Assembly (NCBI GenBank): GCA_019775845.1
Contig: JADQAV010000018.1
Location: 1,123,044 to 1,187,043, forward strand
Reading direction: 5' to 3'
DNA from: Myrmaecium sp. VS I D KN 1
Taxonomy: Eukaryota > Ascomycota > Dothideomycetes > Valsariales > Valsariaceae
Length of the DNA: 64,000 nt
Within the stretch, counting starts at the first letter, position 1. Each line of letters begins with the position of its first letter. Below the pieces are notes generated by a model. That model searched no databases. It had not been told where the DNA came from and saw only the letters and a list, made by a program, of their open reading frames with translations. A program made the translations under genes and the position numbers. Shown here piece after piece: positions 54,795 to 64,000 of this stretch.

Positions 54795-57700
54795 TCAGTA
54801 GCGGTGCTTGCCCAGCAGGCTGAAGCAGTAGGCGCAGGTGGCTTCGGTGTCCATCTAAACATCATTGTTAGCTGACTGCTTTCTCTTGCTACGCAACAGC
54901 GCGTGGAAGCATACCTGCAGGATATAATGCTGCGTCATCGCCGTACTCACACCCCCTTCCTTCTTCACGACGCCCAGCGTGCCATCCTCGCCGACCACGT
55001 CCAGCCACACGCTCACGGCAATCGACTTCCTGCCGTTCCTCTCGAAGCAATTTTCCGCCAGCGTTACGTCCAGCAACCTCACCCCCTTCTTCGACGTCAC
55101 CACGATCCGCTTCTCCTCGCTCGGCTCCCCCGGTGCGCGCGTGCCGGGCGACCCCACGCCCTGTCGCTCCCCGGCCGCGCTGTGCTCCGGATCCGGGTTC
55201 ATGATGGTCAGGATGGCCGCGCCGAGCGGATCCCACTTGGTTGCGTTGACTCGCTTCCAGAACTTGACCTTCGCGCTCGTAATCCCGACCGGCACGTTGG
55301 GCACCTTGGACTGGTCGGCCGGGAAGCTGGAAGCGGTGTCGCCGGAGCCGAACGAACCGGCGCTGCGGCTGGTCCGGGTGAGGACGGTTGAGCGGCCGAT
55401 GCTAAAGATGCTCTTCTTGCTGGCAACCCGTTTCAGGTAGTTCATGGCCGATTCGATGGTGCCGATGGAGTTTTCAGATGCCACGGAAGGCGCTCGGGTA
55501 CTGGACGCGCGGTATGATTTGGAGCGGGAGAGGGAGCCTCCAAACTGCCACCAGCTGCTGCTGCTGCCGCCACGAGTGGAGGGCGCAGTGGATGTCCGGG
55601 CAGCGTTGCGGCGGTCCATCACCGCCGCCCAGCTGTCGTCCTTCGCAGGGCCACGGGCGTTTTGCAAGGCAATATAGGTGGGGTTATTGTGCCGAGCCTG
55701 GTTGATCAGGTTGTACAGGTTGTTGGCTTCCGCAGAAGAGCGACTCCGGAACATGATGTAGTTGGACGGAGGCCTCAGACGCGAGTTGCGCGTAGGCGGC
55801 GAGCGAACAGAGATATCCAGGCCGGTGTTGCGACGGAGGACCACAAGCGGAGTGAGTTCGAGGCCAAGCAACGGGCGCTCCTTTTCTGAACCATCTTCAC
55901 TGACTGGGCGTGACTGAGAAGAGTTCATGCTGTAAGCTTCGATCAACCCAGGGGTAACCAGGATGCTACAGTCGTCTGGATGTAATGGCTCGTACCGTCC
56001 TGCCTTGTCAGACCAGCAGAACATCAAGGCGACGACTTTAGACCCAGGCTGGCCTGAAGGTACAGTCCGGTAGGGGGATTGAGACGCGGACTGCGAGGGA
56101 GACAAGGTAGCAGCACTGTTCGGAGTAGTATAGACAGAAGCAGGTGGTGAAGCCCTTTGAAAGCTCCTTGAATCCTCTACCGGAAGCGACTGGGGCCTGG
56201 GTCGTGGCTCGGATTTCGAGGACAGTGCCTCGTCTAGGACCGTGGATTCCTCGCATACTGTCGATAGCTTGGTCGGATCCTTAAAAACGGGGCGATGCAG
56301 ATACGGCTCGCGATCCCCTAGACTTGTTTCACGGCGTGGCGTGGCATCAAGGTCCTCAAGAGAAGATTCACCTTCCAGCGAGCTATGGTCCAGTTCATCA
56401 AGCGACTCCTCCGTAGAGTAATCGGATTCGGACAGATATGACTGAGCCTCTTCAGTGTACGAGGATTCCGTAGCCGTGGATGGCTCGTACTCATGCTTGA
56501 GAGGGGAAGAGGTATGTCGTCTGGTCTTCCATTCGGGGAGTGCAAACTGCGGCGTTGCTGCATTTTTCATGTCCGGCGTTGCGGGCGGGGAACGGTGAGG
56601 AGGCGGTGGGGGTGGTTGACCATCGTCTTCAGGCTCCTGCCGTGCAGAAGGTTCAGGTGATTGCCTCCCTTTTCGAATTTTTGGTATTGTCGGCAAATCA
56701 AGAGATGGAACTGATGATGACCGCCGGTGTGGCAAGGGCCGTGAGCTTGGTGGTGGACCAGAGAGATACGATGCATAGTCATCATCGTCCTCGCTGCTTG
56801 ATGACTCGCTATCACTGTTCGGCTCCGATGGAGGGATCCATACACTGTAACCTTTGCCAGAAGACTTCGACAACCCTTGTGCGGAATGCACAGTGTGCCG
56901 CTTATAATCTTTGTCGCGGGGCCTCAAAGCTGGATCGGCGCTCACTGCTCGCTGCTCGTAGTCATCAAGTGACTGCGTACGAGATCGTGTAACGCTTGGT
57001 GAATGCGGAGAGCTACGATATCTTCTCGCCTTGGATCGTTTGAGCCTCGGCGAGCCGTCGTCTGTGGGGTAGGTCCGTTCGCGTATATGATCATCAGTTC
57101 TGAGATCATTTCGCGGCCGGCTGAGGGATGACGAGGCCACAGTATGAGAAGCAGGTGGATGATCCCTATGTGAGCTTGTAGTCCCTTCGTCTTCGGGTGT
57201 CGTTGGTGGGGAGGCTTCGGGTGATGCCCTGCCGTATTTGTTTTCTTGCCCACTCCATCTCTTAGACGTGGGCTTTGCCGGCGCTCCAAAGGGTACTTCG
57301 ATTTCTGTAGGACTCGGACTTCTACTTTTCGATGGTGTAGTAGAGGCCGTCACCGCAGACACCAAGGATGATTCCTGGCTACTGGGTGGTAAGGAAATCT
57401 TATCTAAAAGCTCATCTCTCCGGGGTATAGGTGGTGGAAGCGGGGTCGACCCCAGCATCCGGATCCAGTCAGCTGCCGTATCATCGTCGCCGGCGGTCAG
57501 CTGCAACAGTTCGTTCCATTCCTTGCCCTTAGAATCAAAGCCTCGTATCATGACCACAAGTTCGTTCGGCTTGTCACCGCTTCGCGAGGAGATGCGTCGA
57601 ACTTGAATCGGAGGGAAAAACAGCCATTTTGCCGTCGTGTCTGTCTCGCAGATGAGCACATCACCACCGTTGGCCCTACCGCCAGGGCTCTCGCGGAGAT

Positions 57701-60700
57701 ACATCTCCACGCGGCAGTCCACCATCTGCCCACTTGAGTGCGGTATGTGCATGTCGAAAAAGTCTCTTGCAATAACACAGCGAGAGGGATCGATCCGTAC
57801 CCCAGCTAACGGAACGAGGCTACGAGGGTCGCGAGACCTCGTGGGGTCTATGGCAGCAGCGGCCTCGTCTTCGAGCCGTGCACGTTCCTCCGTCGCTCGC
57901 CGTCGTGCATCGGTGACCAGATTTTGAAAGATGTCGGCCATCTTTGCCGCGTGCTCCGAGGGCTTGATGAAGTCAATGCCCTTTATACTGTTAGCGAGCG
58001 CAAGTGAACACAGAGTACGGTACGAACCTTCAACGTTTTGGCCAAGTACTTGAGCCTTACGAGCGGGCGCTTCAAGAGGTAGGCGACGTCAACACGCTCC
58101 CCGTCATTGTCCACTACATATCCTTCCTTGTTCCGCGGCATCATGATGCCACTGGCCCCATCGTCGATGACGTCCGGTTTGTCATCATCTGCTGGGGCGA
58201 GATTGACCACCACATCCTGAAATCCGAGTCTCCATGCGCTCACATACTCGGCGTAGGCGCGTTGGGCAGTCTGTGCCCAGCACAAGAGAGACTCAGCGTC
58301 GTGCCTTGGGATGCGTCTGTGAAGCATCTTGAGCCGGCGAAGCGCCACGCCCATATCCACAATCGGCTTCGTGACGTTCATATCGATGCCATCCTTAGGG
58401 GCGTTCTTGCTGAAGAGGCCAGCTGCAATGGCAACTTCAGACTTGGACAAAACACAGTTCAGCAGAACGGGGATGACTCCGTCCACGAGCGTGCGCAGCT
58501 CCCGCATGTACTTCGTCTCATCGTCGTCAAGCTCACGCATTAGGTCGCCAATGGTGGCCGTTTCCAGGCGGCTTCGGTTCGAACGGACGCTTCGAGAAGA
58601 CACGGCGGATTTGGAAACTCTGCGAGCCTTCTGAACATTCCGATCATCCTGATCCTCCTTGGAGAGGACCGTCATGAGTTCATCGTGGGATATAAGCTTT
58701 CGCTTACTCTCGGAGCGCGGAAGCTTTGCGAGCGACTGTGCAGTGAGTTGAGAACCGGATCCTGAAGCCGCTCTTGGCGAACGCTCTTTTCTGTATTCAG
58801 TTCCGGCGGCTCTTTTAGGGGGGGCATTTGATGAGGCTAATGAGTCTGCGGAAGGAATCGTAGACAAGCGTTTCGAGTGAGACGGCTCTCTTGTCGTAAG
58901 GAAGCTATTGCTATATCGTGGCTTTGGGGTGCTGTCGGGTGAAGTGGGTGTGACGGAAGAAGGAGGCGAGGTTACGGACGTTTCGGCTGTATTATCAGTA
59001 GAAGAAACCACATCCCGCAACGGTGAGGACGGCGGCCTCTTCTTTGTAGGAGAATGTAACGAGCGCTTGGCGCCTCGCCGTGTCAACGACGAACTCGACG
59101 AAATCTGTGAGGAGACTTGACTGTCGCTGCGGGTAGGCGCCGTACTAGCTTCTGAAGCCTCATCCATCTTTGGCGGCTGGTTTCTGTCATCTTTGCCATC
59201 GTTGCTGACCGCTTCTGGACTTCTTATCCGATCATGTTCCGGAGAGCGTTGGCTCTTTTCTTCCTGCGGCTTGTCCGAGGTTTCACATATGCTACTAGCA
59301 CTTTCTACAACGCTATGTTCCTTCGCCGTGGAACTCGTGACTTCGGTGGTCGAAAGTGATGGAGCCGACCGCCGCTGTGTCCTCCGTTCAGGATCGAGGA
59401 ACGGGTCCGGCGTAGATGTTAGCCATGCTTCTATTCGATTTCCTGAAGGCTTTTGTGGCGTCTCAGGGAGATGGAACGGCTGCGGTTTGGGCGTTTCAGT
59501 AATATATTCTCGCTTTGGTTCGCCCCGACGCAGGAACCGACGTTCCGCTGAAGCAGCTTCTCGGTTTGCCTCAACAGGTTCGACAACTCTGGGGCTCAAC
59601 TTATATCTTCTTCTTGAGGGACCTTCGTCGCTATCATATGCTCGCTGCGAGGGTTTGACTGGTGGCCTGAGTGCCGTATCGCTGTCGTCTTCCCCGGGCT
59701 CTTTCCTTGCCTTTCGCCGCCTCGACCTTCTCCTGACCGTGAGTTCAGCTTCATGGTCAGTCTCAACGTCTGAAGAACCGTGTACTGTCTCCTTGTGAAC
59801 GCTGATTTTCCTCTTGGGGCCCGGCTCAAGTACTTCGTGAGCGTTTTTCCAATCGTCTCCGCTGGCGCTCTTTGTAGCGTTAACAATTCCTCTTCTCTTC
59901 CACTCTTCCATCAGCGAGTCGTGTATACTCTTTCTCCTCTCGCTCTGCAACAATGCGGCTCCGAGTCTTAAGTCTTCCATGACGGGCTCCTTAGGCTTGG
60001 CCGGCTTCGGCCGGGCCGGCCTCACCCATCCGACCGGACGCTTCACGGTGGGTTTAGCCTTCTCTTTCTCTTTCTCGGAGGGTTGGGCATCTTCGCCCGT
60101 TGTCTCTTTGGTCTCATCGCCCTCCTTAGGTTGAGCGCCTTTTTCTACGGTATCCGTAGTCTCCTTCTCGGTACTTTTCTTGGCGGTGTCTTTATTCTTC
60201 CGCCAGTGGCTATCCGACACAACTCTCTTCTTTGGAGTAGTTGCTATCCGGACGTCTTCATCTAACTCGTTGCTCTTAGGAACCCCGCGCCGAGGAGTAG
60301 AAGTGGCCTTTTTCTTTGGAGCCGGCTTTTTCGCGGGAGTAGAGGAAACAGGACTCTTGACCTTTTTCTCCGAATTGGCGCCATTGTCCGTAGTAGGCTT
60401 TAGCTCCTTGCTGTTGTCTTCCGCACCGGCCGAAGCGGTATTGGCATCGTCTTTCTTATCTTTCTGCGCTTGGTCGGTATTTGTTGAAGCCTTGCTTTTC
60501 GCCGGAGTTGTCGGTCTCGAGTTCGTCTGTGATTTTGACTTCGCTCCGTCTATCTTGTCACTTCCGTTATCTTCCGCAGGATCCTCAACCTTTTCCGGCT
60601 CTACAATGCCGCCTCCTTCCGTCTGCCACTTCTTAATCTTGTCTTGGAAACCTTGCTCCCTGAAAGCTCTAAGCGGTTTGTTCCCTAAGTCAAGCGTGCC

Positions 60701-60877
60701 GGATGACGTTGTAGGTTTCGACTTTCCCGGCGTCTTATTCGGGGTGGATTTTGTGGCGGTTTGTTTCGGACTACCTGTCGCAGGTCCAGCGACGGGAGGT
60801 TTACCAGTGGGTTTGGGCGACGCGGGCATGAGGCCTGCTCTCTCAACTCGGCCATTAGTCACCCAGTTCATGAACAT
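54795..60877 (-). CDS. Giant DH-PH-like (RhoGEF-like) scaffold protein
   Basis: Three exons, 60877-58028, 57980-54915 and 54854-54795, encode up to 1991 aa. Residues 1-770 are mostly disordered, Lys/Pro/Ser/Thr-rich, with GWVRPARPKPAKPKEPVMEDLRLG-type conserved islands. A helical domain (about 774-990) with ETKYMRELRTLVDGVIPVLL and YLLKRPLVRLKYLAKTLKGID resembles a Dbl-homology domain; the intron lies inside it. A PH-like domain follows (about 1010-1140, PLAGVRIDPSRCVIARDFF to DWIRMLG). Further C-terminal beta-rich segments could be additional PH-like folds. The last exon adds just 19 residues, MDTEATCAYCFSLLGKHRY. No upstream ATG exists in frame, but a GTAAAC donor at about 60926 and a CTAAT branch word raise the alternative that translation starts at MPASPKP (60829). 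I do not assign a gene name; a polarity or Rho-GTPase role is inference. Confidence 0.75.
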
Positions 60878-61943
60878 GGCGGTCGTCAGCCAGGTCGCGA
60901 AGATAGCATGCGGTGGCGGTCGTGTTTACCACCATGCATAGCGAATCCAAGGCGTACTGGTGAGGTTTATCCGCATACGAGTGCCGACGATCGGTTGTGC
61001 CGCTTCACTCCCGGTCCGCTCTGCTGCTTCGCGGGCGAAGCGTGGCTGGACGGAAAGGTCGTGAAGTTGCCGATGACTGAATGAGATGTTTGTGTACGCA
61101 CCGTTGCCCAAGCTGCATAGGCCTGGAAGATACTGGAAATGATTTAGGCGGGCTCGGTAGCGAGATTCGAGACAAGGATGAGATGCAGCAAGATTAAAAG
61201 CGCAGAGTCGGTGTGGGAATCGATCTTACAGCTTCTCCGAAGGGCAGATGGGCGGCCGAGTGAGATTCAAGTCCGCTATGTAATATGGCGGTATAACGAG
61301 GCCTCACCTCACAGCGGCCTTGATGGGCGAGAGCTGCGGTAACTTAGCGCAATCTGCCAGGCGGAGATCGAGCGGGATCCAGCGGCCGCCGTCAATCCTA
61401 GTTACCGCCCGTTGTGCGCTTCTTAATTGTCGGCCAAAGGAGACAACGTTCGCAACGTTCGCCGGGCGTCTGTCGCGCAAACTTACCGTAGAACAGTGTG
61501 CTGGCGATGGTTCAGAGTGTTCGGGTCCTCCGCTGACGCGGGATCGAGGTCGGGCTGTTTGTTGACAACCTGGAACTGCACTGACTCGGCAACCCACCGA
61601 CGCCCCGGAGAAAATCACCCAGGCTTGTCGTAGCGGTGCCACACCCTAAAGCCAAACAAGACCAGCTGTCCCTCAAACCTTGGAACACATCGTAAGATGA
61701 TGCAACATAGGTGGAGTCGTAGCTGCGCAATGATTTGGCCACCCAGCCCATGTGCTCATGTAAGGGGCTCGTCCGGAAATATCGCAACTGAAAGTCGATT
61801 CCAGGTGCAAATAATTCGGTGACTAATTATAGCTAAATCCCCAGCCTCGCCCGCTCTGAAGAACCATTCTTTAAACTCCACAGGGGGTATCAGGGTTGTC
61901 CATGCTCATTCAACCGCAACATCCAAACACTGAAATCGGGACC
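60878..61943. other. Intergenic region between the giant gene and the EBP gene
   Basis: 1.07 kb with the promoter and leader of the giant gene, and the 3' end of the EBP gene. Short ORFs on both strands lack coding character. No repeat or RNA gene is recognised. Confidence 0.4.
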
Positions 61944-62826
61944 TCACAAGCTCTTCTTGATGCTTCCATTGGCCCTCAATGACTTGTCCATCTTGTCCAA
62001 TGCGCTGAATGCGCGCATGCTAGCCCTCACGCTGCTGTATAGCAACACCGCTGGGATGACGATCCAAAACGCGTTCATTAAAACATAGTACCCCCAGAAA
62101 TAATATGCTTCCGGCCTTGAGTAGGCCTTGCCGAAAATGTAGTGATCGAACATGCTCGTCGCATAGTACAGGACGTCTCCGTAGATCTGGCCGAGTGACA
62201 CCAGAGCCTGGAGAGGATGGCGGAGAGGGTGTTGGGTCGTAATGAGGGATGCAACAATGAACGATAGAGGGCCCCAACATATCTGTAAAGCGTTAGATAG
62301 GCATGCGGCCAGGCTTTAAGCGACCAAATGCTTACAGCAGTGATGGTCTCCATGCAGAGTACGAATGGATCTTGCGTCAAGTAGCGAGAATCCGACAAGG
62401 AGTATTCCTTCCACAGCTGGCCGAAAAGGCTCTGAAGTGGTCCCATAGACCGGAAGTTCAAGACATAATATCCTGAACCGTGATTGTAAGCTTCTGATCC
62501 AGCAACCCCAATTGAGGTTCTTCGGCTATACCTTCAAAGAACAAATGGATACAGCCACCTACGAGCAATAGTAAGTAACTATGCAGCCTCATGATGGGTC
62601 GCGTTCACTCACACAGCACAAACCATAGGATAGTGAGAAGTTCCGATGCCGGTAGACTCGGCCTGAACCTTTTCACGACCATAAAGGTAAGGGAGAAGAC
62701 CGCAATGCAGGCGCCAGAAAATGCAGAAAGTAATGTAGGAACCGACCATTCGTTGGCTAGGTAGCCAACGATCTCGGCCTCGAGAGGGTAGTAGGGATGC
62801 TCTGGGAGCGCGTCCATCGTTGTCAT
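61944..62826 (-). CDS. Emopamil-binding protein (EBP)-family sterol isomerase
   Basis: Four exons, 62826-62613, 62558-62532 (27 nt), 62472-62336 and 62282-61944, encode 238 aa. The family blocks appear in order: LWFVLCGCIHLFFEGYYV (assembled over two introns), LWKEYSLSDSRYL, DPFVLCMETITA, CWGPLSFIVASL, PLQALVSLGQIYGDVLYY and YFWGYYVLMNAFWIVIP. Four to five transmembrane helices are expected. EBP isomerises delta-8 to delta-7 sterols in the ER of animals and plants. Yeasts use the unrelated ERG2, so in this fungus the EBP protein may act on sterols in addition to ERG2 or have another substrate. The start at 62826 (MTTMDALPEH) is the first ATG. It is divergent from ATG27. Confidence 0.88.
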
Positions 62827-63311
62827 ATTAGCTGCTCCAATAATGCAGAAGGAAAGAACTTGTCGGATAAGAATTGAAGCCCGCGACAAGACAGGACGTG
62901 GAAATGATAGACTTTAGTTCCCTCTCGAACCTGTGTGTAGAAAAACCATGTTTTTGTCCTGGGACAACAAAGAGCAGTAAGGTACTGGACCCTTGCACAA
63001 CTGCCAAGCTCTTTTTCGAGGGTCATAGCTTCCCGGGATTCGCGCTGGGGTTTATATATGCCTGAGGCATAATGATGTGGCACAGCTCTTGGCGCCCAGT
63101 CGGAGCAGCAGTCGAGCTCCATTGATGACATCGGTCAATCTCACAATCTCCACGATAATCAAAGGCTGAAGCTCTCATTAACCACCACTACAACCGCAAG
63201 CGGTCCCAGGACTCGCACTGTGCTCTGCCCACGCGACCCCCGGCGCATCGAGACGTTTATCCTGGCCAAAGCCGTGATCCCATCGTACCCGCATACTTCC
63301 CATCAGCCGTG
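62827..63311. promoter_or_regulatory. Divergent upstream region of the EBP gene and ATG27
   Basis: 485 bp between outward-facing starts. A TTTATATATG word at 63050-63059 could be a TATA element. Nothing else is recognised. Confidence 0.4.
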
Positions 63312-64000
63312 ATGAAGTTCACTCGGAGCTCCGGGCTCTGTCTGAATGCCCTGCTTACTCTCACATCAGTTGCGTCCGCCATCAACCTGGATTGCAAAAA
63401 TGTGCTCGTCAATAAGGAAAGATTCGATCTGAGTCCGTTGGCAGGCGCCCGGACGGTACACTGGTTCAACGAGCCTGCACCACACATATCGTTGAACTAC
63501 ACGTTCACGCTCGATCTCTGTAAACCCCTAAAGAAGACTAAGGGAGCAAAAAAGGGCGAGGACTGCCCCAATGGTACACGGAGTAAGTCTTACCAGACGT
63601 AATCATTTTCTTATAGGAAGATATTTTTGAACCCGGGACTGTTTTAACGCCAAACAGTCTGCTGCAGGCAGGAGCAATATGAGACTGCAGACGAGGAGCC
63701 GAAAGTAGAAGTGTATCCGATCGCTGGTGAATACCTGTCCGACAACCGACCGCTCGAGCCCAAATGGACGCTTCTCAAGGACTCCGAATCGAGTGCGGAC
63801 GCCGAGAAGGAAGGTCTTCGTCTGGCGATAGAAGGCGGGCAGTATCCGTGGAAAGGGAAGAGCGCAAGGGACCAGAAAGCCTACATCGAATTCCTATGCA
63901 ATCCGGACAAGACAGGGCTTGAAGGGCTTGAGCCAGACAACCGCGAGACGGAAGACGATGAAGATGCCAGAGAGTCCGCCATGAGGAAGCGGAACGAGAG
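63312..64000 (+). CDS. ATG27: Autophagy protein ATG27 homologue (partial)
   Basis: Exon 63312-63582, intron 63583-63657, then coding to the right edge; the C-terminus, with its expected transmembrane segment, is missing. Residues 1-23 form a signal peptide (LLTLTSVASA before INLDC). The luminal domain shows DLSPLAGARTVHW, ISLNYTFTLDLCKPL and the Cys pair over the intron (GTR-ICCRQEQ). These are features of ATG27, a mannose-6-phosphate-receptor-like membrane protein that helps deliver ATG9 to the phagophore. A charged insert (KKTKGAKKGEDCPN) lies before the intron, and an acidic insert near the right edge (NRETEDDEDARES). Confidence 0.85.

Noticed and set aside
57983-60877. Treating the 57.9 kb and 60.9 kb halves as two separate genes
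   Set aside because: A 47-nt intron with proper GT and AG ends joins them in phase inside the conserved DH-like domain.

Overview
The window is a 64 kb piece of a filamentous ascomycete (Pezizomycotina) nuclear genome. The signs are short spliceosomal introns (about 45-75 nt, a few of 150-450 nt) with GT(A/G)(A/C/T)G donors and CTAAC-like branch sites, GC-rich coding sequence, typical fungal gene sets (TAF4, SUR2, Mn-type CDF, CPY, DUF1770, ATG27, cellular RdRP) and two intron-containing nuclear tRNA genes. Exon boundaries below were set by reading splice signals and checking that reading phase is kept across each joint. I cannot name the species.

Layout from left to right. 1-5.4 kb: a dienelactone-hydrolase-like/SnoaL protein (cut by the left edge), an ExoIII-type nuclease and TFIID subunit TAF4. 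6-13.7 kb: the CPSF73-type endonuclease YSH1, a manganese-type cation diffusion facilitator and the sphinganine C4-hydroxylase SUR2. 14.2-15.4 kb: TCTP, with a nine-copy 8-bp array in its upstream region. 16.3-20.7 kb: a cellular RNA-dependent RNA polymerase (QDE-1 class) broken by two in-frame stops and two frame changes. 22.5-28.6 kb: an ELO fatty-acid elongase with a long tail, carboxypeptidase Y and the ribosome-maturation factor SDO1. 29.9-38.3 kb: calcineurin B, a DUF1770 protein, the long tRNase Z and a bZIP factor. 38.3-42.5 kb: a 4 kb stretch without a recognisable gene. 42.5-47.7 kb: APC10/DOC1, tRNA-Thr(UGU), a WRAP73/WDR8-like WD protein and tRNA-Glu(UUC). 49.4-53.4 kb: a P-loop sulfotransferase-like protein and a Fringe-like glycosyltransferase. 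54.8-60.9 kb: a giant DH-PH-like protein. 61.9-64 kb: an EBP-family sterol isomerase and the start of ATG27 (cut by the right edge).

Most genes are independent housekeeping functions: transcription, RNA 3'-end and tRNA processing, lipid and sterol metabolism, Ca2+ signalling, cell cycle and the vacuole. I see no biosynthetic cluster, CRISPR array or large transposon. The most notable items are the broken RdRP, a small TA-flanked inverted-repeat element (MITE-like) with a two-N assembly gap in its centre, the 8-bp array upstream of TCTP, an APC10 with a large acidic insertion and a changed C-terminal tail, and a long upstream ORF overlapping the bZIP start codon.
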